Origin: Leptospira ognonensis
GTDB taxonomy: Bacteria > Spirochaetota > Leptospiria > Leptospirales > Leptospiraceae
Direction: 5' to 3'
DNA: 64,000 nucleotides
NCBI RefSeq assembly: GCF_004770745.1
Contig: NZ_RQGD01000035.1
Coordinates: forward strand, 316,874-380,873
Both the position numbers and the translations under genes were made by a program. Numbering within the stretch: position 1 is the first letter of the stretch; each line of letters starts with the position of its first letter. Shown piece by piece: positions 63,655 through 64,000 of this stretch. Under the pieces are notes generated by a model. That model searched no databases, was not told the DNA's origin, and worked only from the letters and a program-made list of their open reading frames with translations.

Positions 63655-64000
63655 ATGGCTTTGGTAAGAAGAGAAACTCATTACGAAATTTTAGGCTTAG
63701 ACCGAAACGCTTCCGCCTCCTTAGTCCAACGCCAATTTCTAGAGCTTCAATCCTTCTGGGAAGCTCTCGCAATAGAATCTCCTTTTGAATCGGAACTCAA
63801 ACTGATAGAAATACAAAATGCCTTTTCCATTCTATCTGATCCAAATCTGAAGCAAACATATGATGAGACTTTGGATTTTGAATTTGTCCTTCTCGATGGA
63901 AAAACCAAGGACGTAGATATTGAAGAGGCTTACGAGATATATAGACAAAACCAACCAAAAACATACCAAGAGATTCTAAAGGATTTTCAAAAATTCAAAA
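63655..64000 (+). CDS. J-domain-like protein lacking the HPD motif (3' end cut off)
   Basis: An open frame of 115 codons from ATG 63655 to the window edge, with AAAGGA about nine bases upstream. [20 protein letters not shown] at the start and [20 protein letters not shown] further on are J-domain helices I/II and III/IV. The loop that should carry His-Pro-Asp reads [13 protein letters not shown], so it cannot stimulate Hsp70 ATPase in the usual way. It diverges from miaB. The rest of the protein lies outside the window. Confidence 0.75.
   Translation, partial: MALVRRETHYEILGLDRNASASLVQRQFLELQSFWEALAIESPFESELKLIEIQNAFSILSDPNLKQTYDETLDFEFVLLDGKTKDVDIEEAYEIYRQNQPKTYQEILKDFQKFK

Noticed and set aside
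1..64000. CRISPR arrays, insertion sequences, prophage, tRNA or rRNA genes
   Set aside because: No regular direct repeats, transposase or phage motifs, or tRNA/rRNA segments were seen in any gap.

Overview
The window looks like a chromosomal segment of a Leptospira-type spirochaete. The gene content fits: a diaminopimelate-type peptidoglycan cluster, an LPS heptosyltransferase, two futalosine-pathway menaquinone genes, an ETF:quinone oxidoreductase suited to fatty-acid oxidation, OmpL47-like and FecR/LysM exported proteins, and many GAF/SpoIIE/GGDEF/class III cyclase signalling proteins. Base composition is AT-rich. The species cannot be named from the sequence alone. There is no rRNA, tRNA, CRISPR array, insertion sequence or prophage, and no gene-free stretch reaches 300 bases.

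Layout. Positions 1-7498 (minus strand) hold a compact division and cell-wall cluster: rsmH, an ftsL-like gene, murE, mraY, ftsW, murG and murC (cut by the window edge). Positions 7552-16847 carry a HIT protein, cheR, mqnA, a lipoprotein, amtB translationally coupled to a GAF/PP2C/TPR phosphatase, an outer-membrane barrel and an AsmA-like protein. Positions 16906-20904 hold a membrane adenylate cyclase and typA, separated by a terminator. Positions 21019-27844 form a housekeeping run: rplU-prp-rpmA, obgE-proB-proA-nadD-yqeK, a LytR_C protein and rsfS. Positions 28016-35627 hold a TolC-type protein, an M20 hydrolase, an enoyl-CoA isomerase-like gene with a palindromic operator, its probable MarR regulator, pepP, a heptosyltransferase and a thiolase-like protein.

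Positions 35708-45645 hold bacterioferritin, an RlmL-like methyltransferase that appears to start on ATA, a two-domain N-acetylglutamate synthase, a DCC protein and a tightly overlapped three-gene cassette (KamA-like radical SAM enzyme, ATP-grasp ligase, haem-oxygenase-fold iron protein). A HAD phosphatase, a GerMN protein, a diguanylate cyclase and mqnC follow. Positions 45768-51597 run EtfD, then LysM/FecR, OmpL47-like and SpoIIE phosphatase genes. The remainder holds prfC, two large exported TPR proteins, several hypotheticals, mgsA, lptF, miaB and the start of a J-like protein.

The best candidate for an undescribed system is the KamA / ATP-grasp / iron-oxygenase cassette at 38821-41685. 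Each of the three proteins departs from the textbook family at substrate or metal positions. Other notable signals are the ATA start at 36181, a hairpin that would hide the ribosome binding site of the lipoprotein gene at 10375, and four convergent gene pairs whose stop codons interlock in the same 4-base pattern. All family assignments come from reading motifs by eye; no database search was run.
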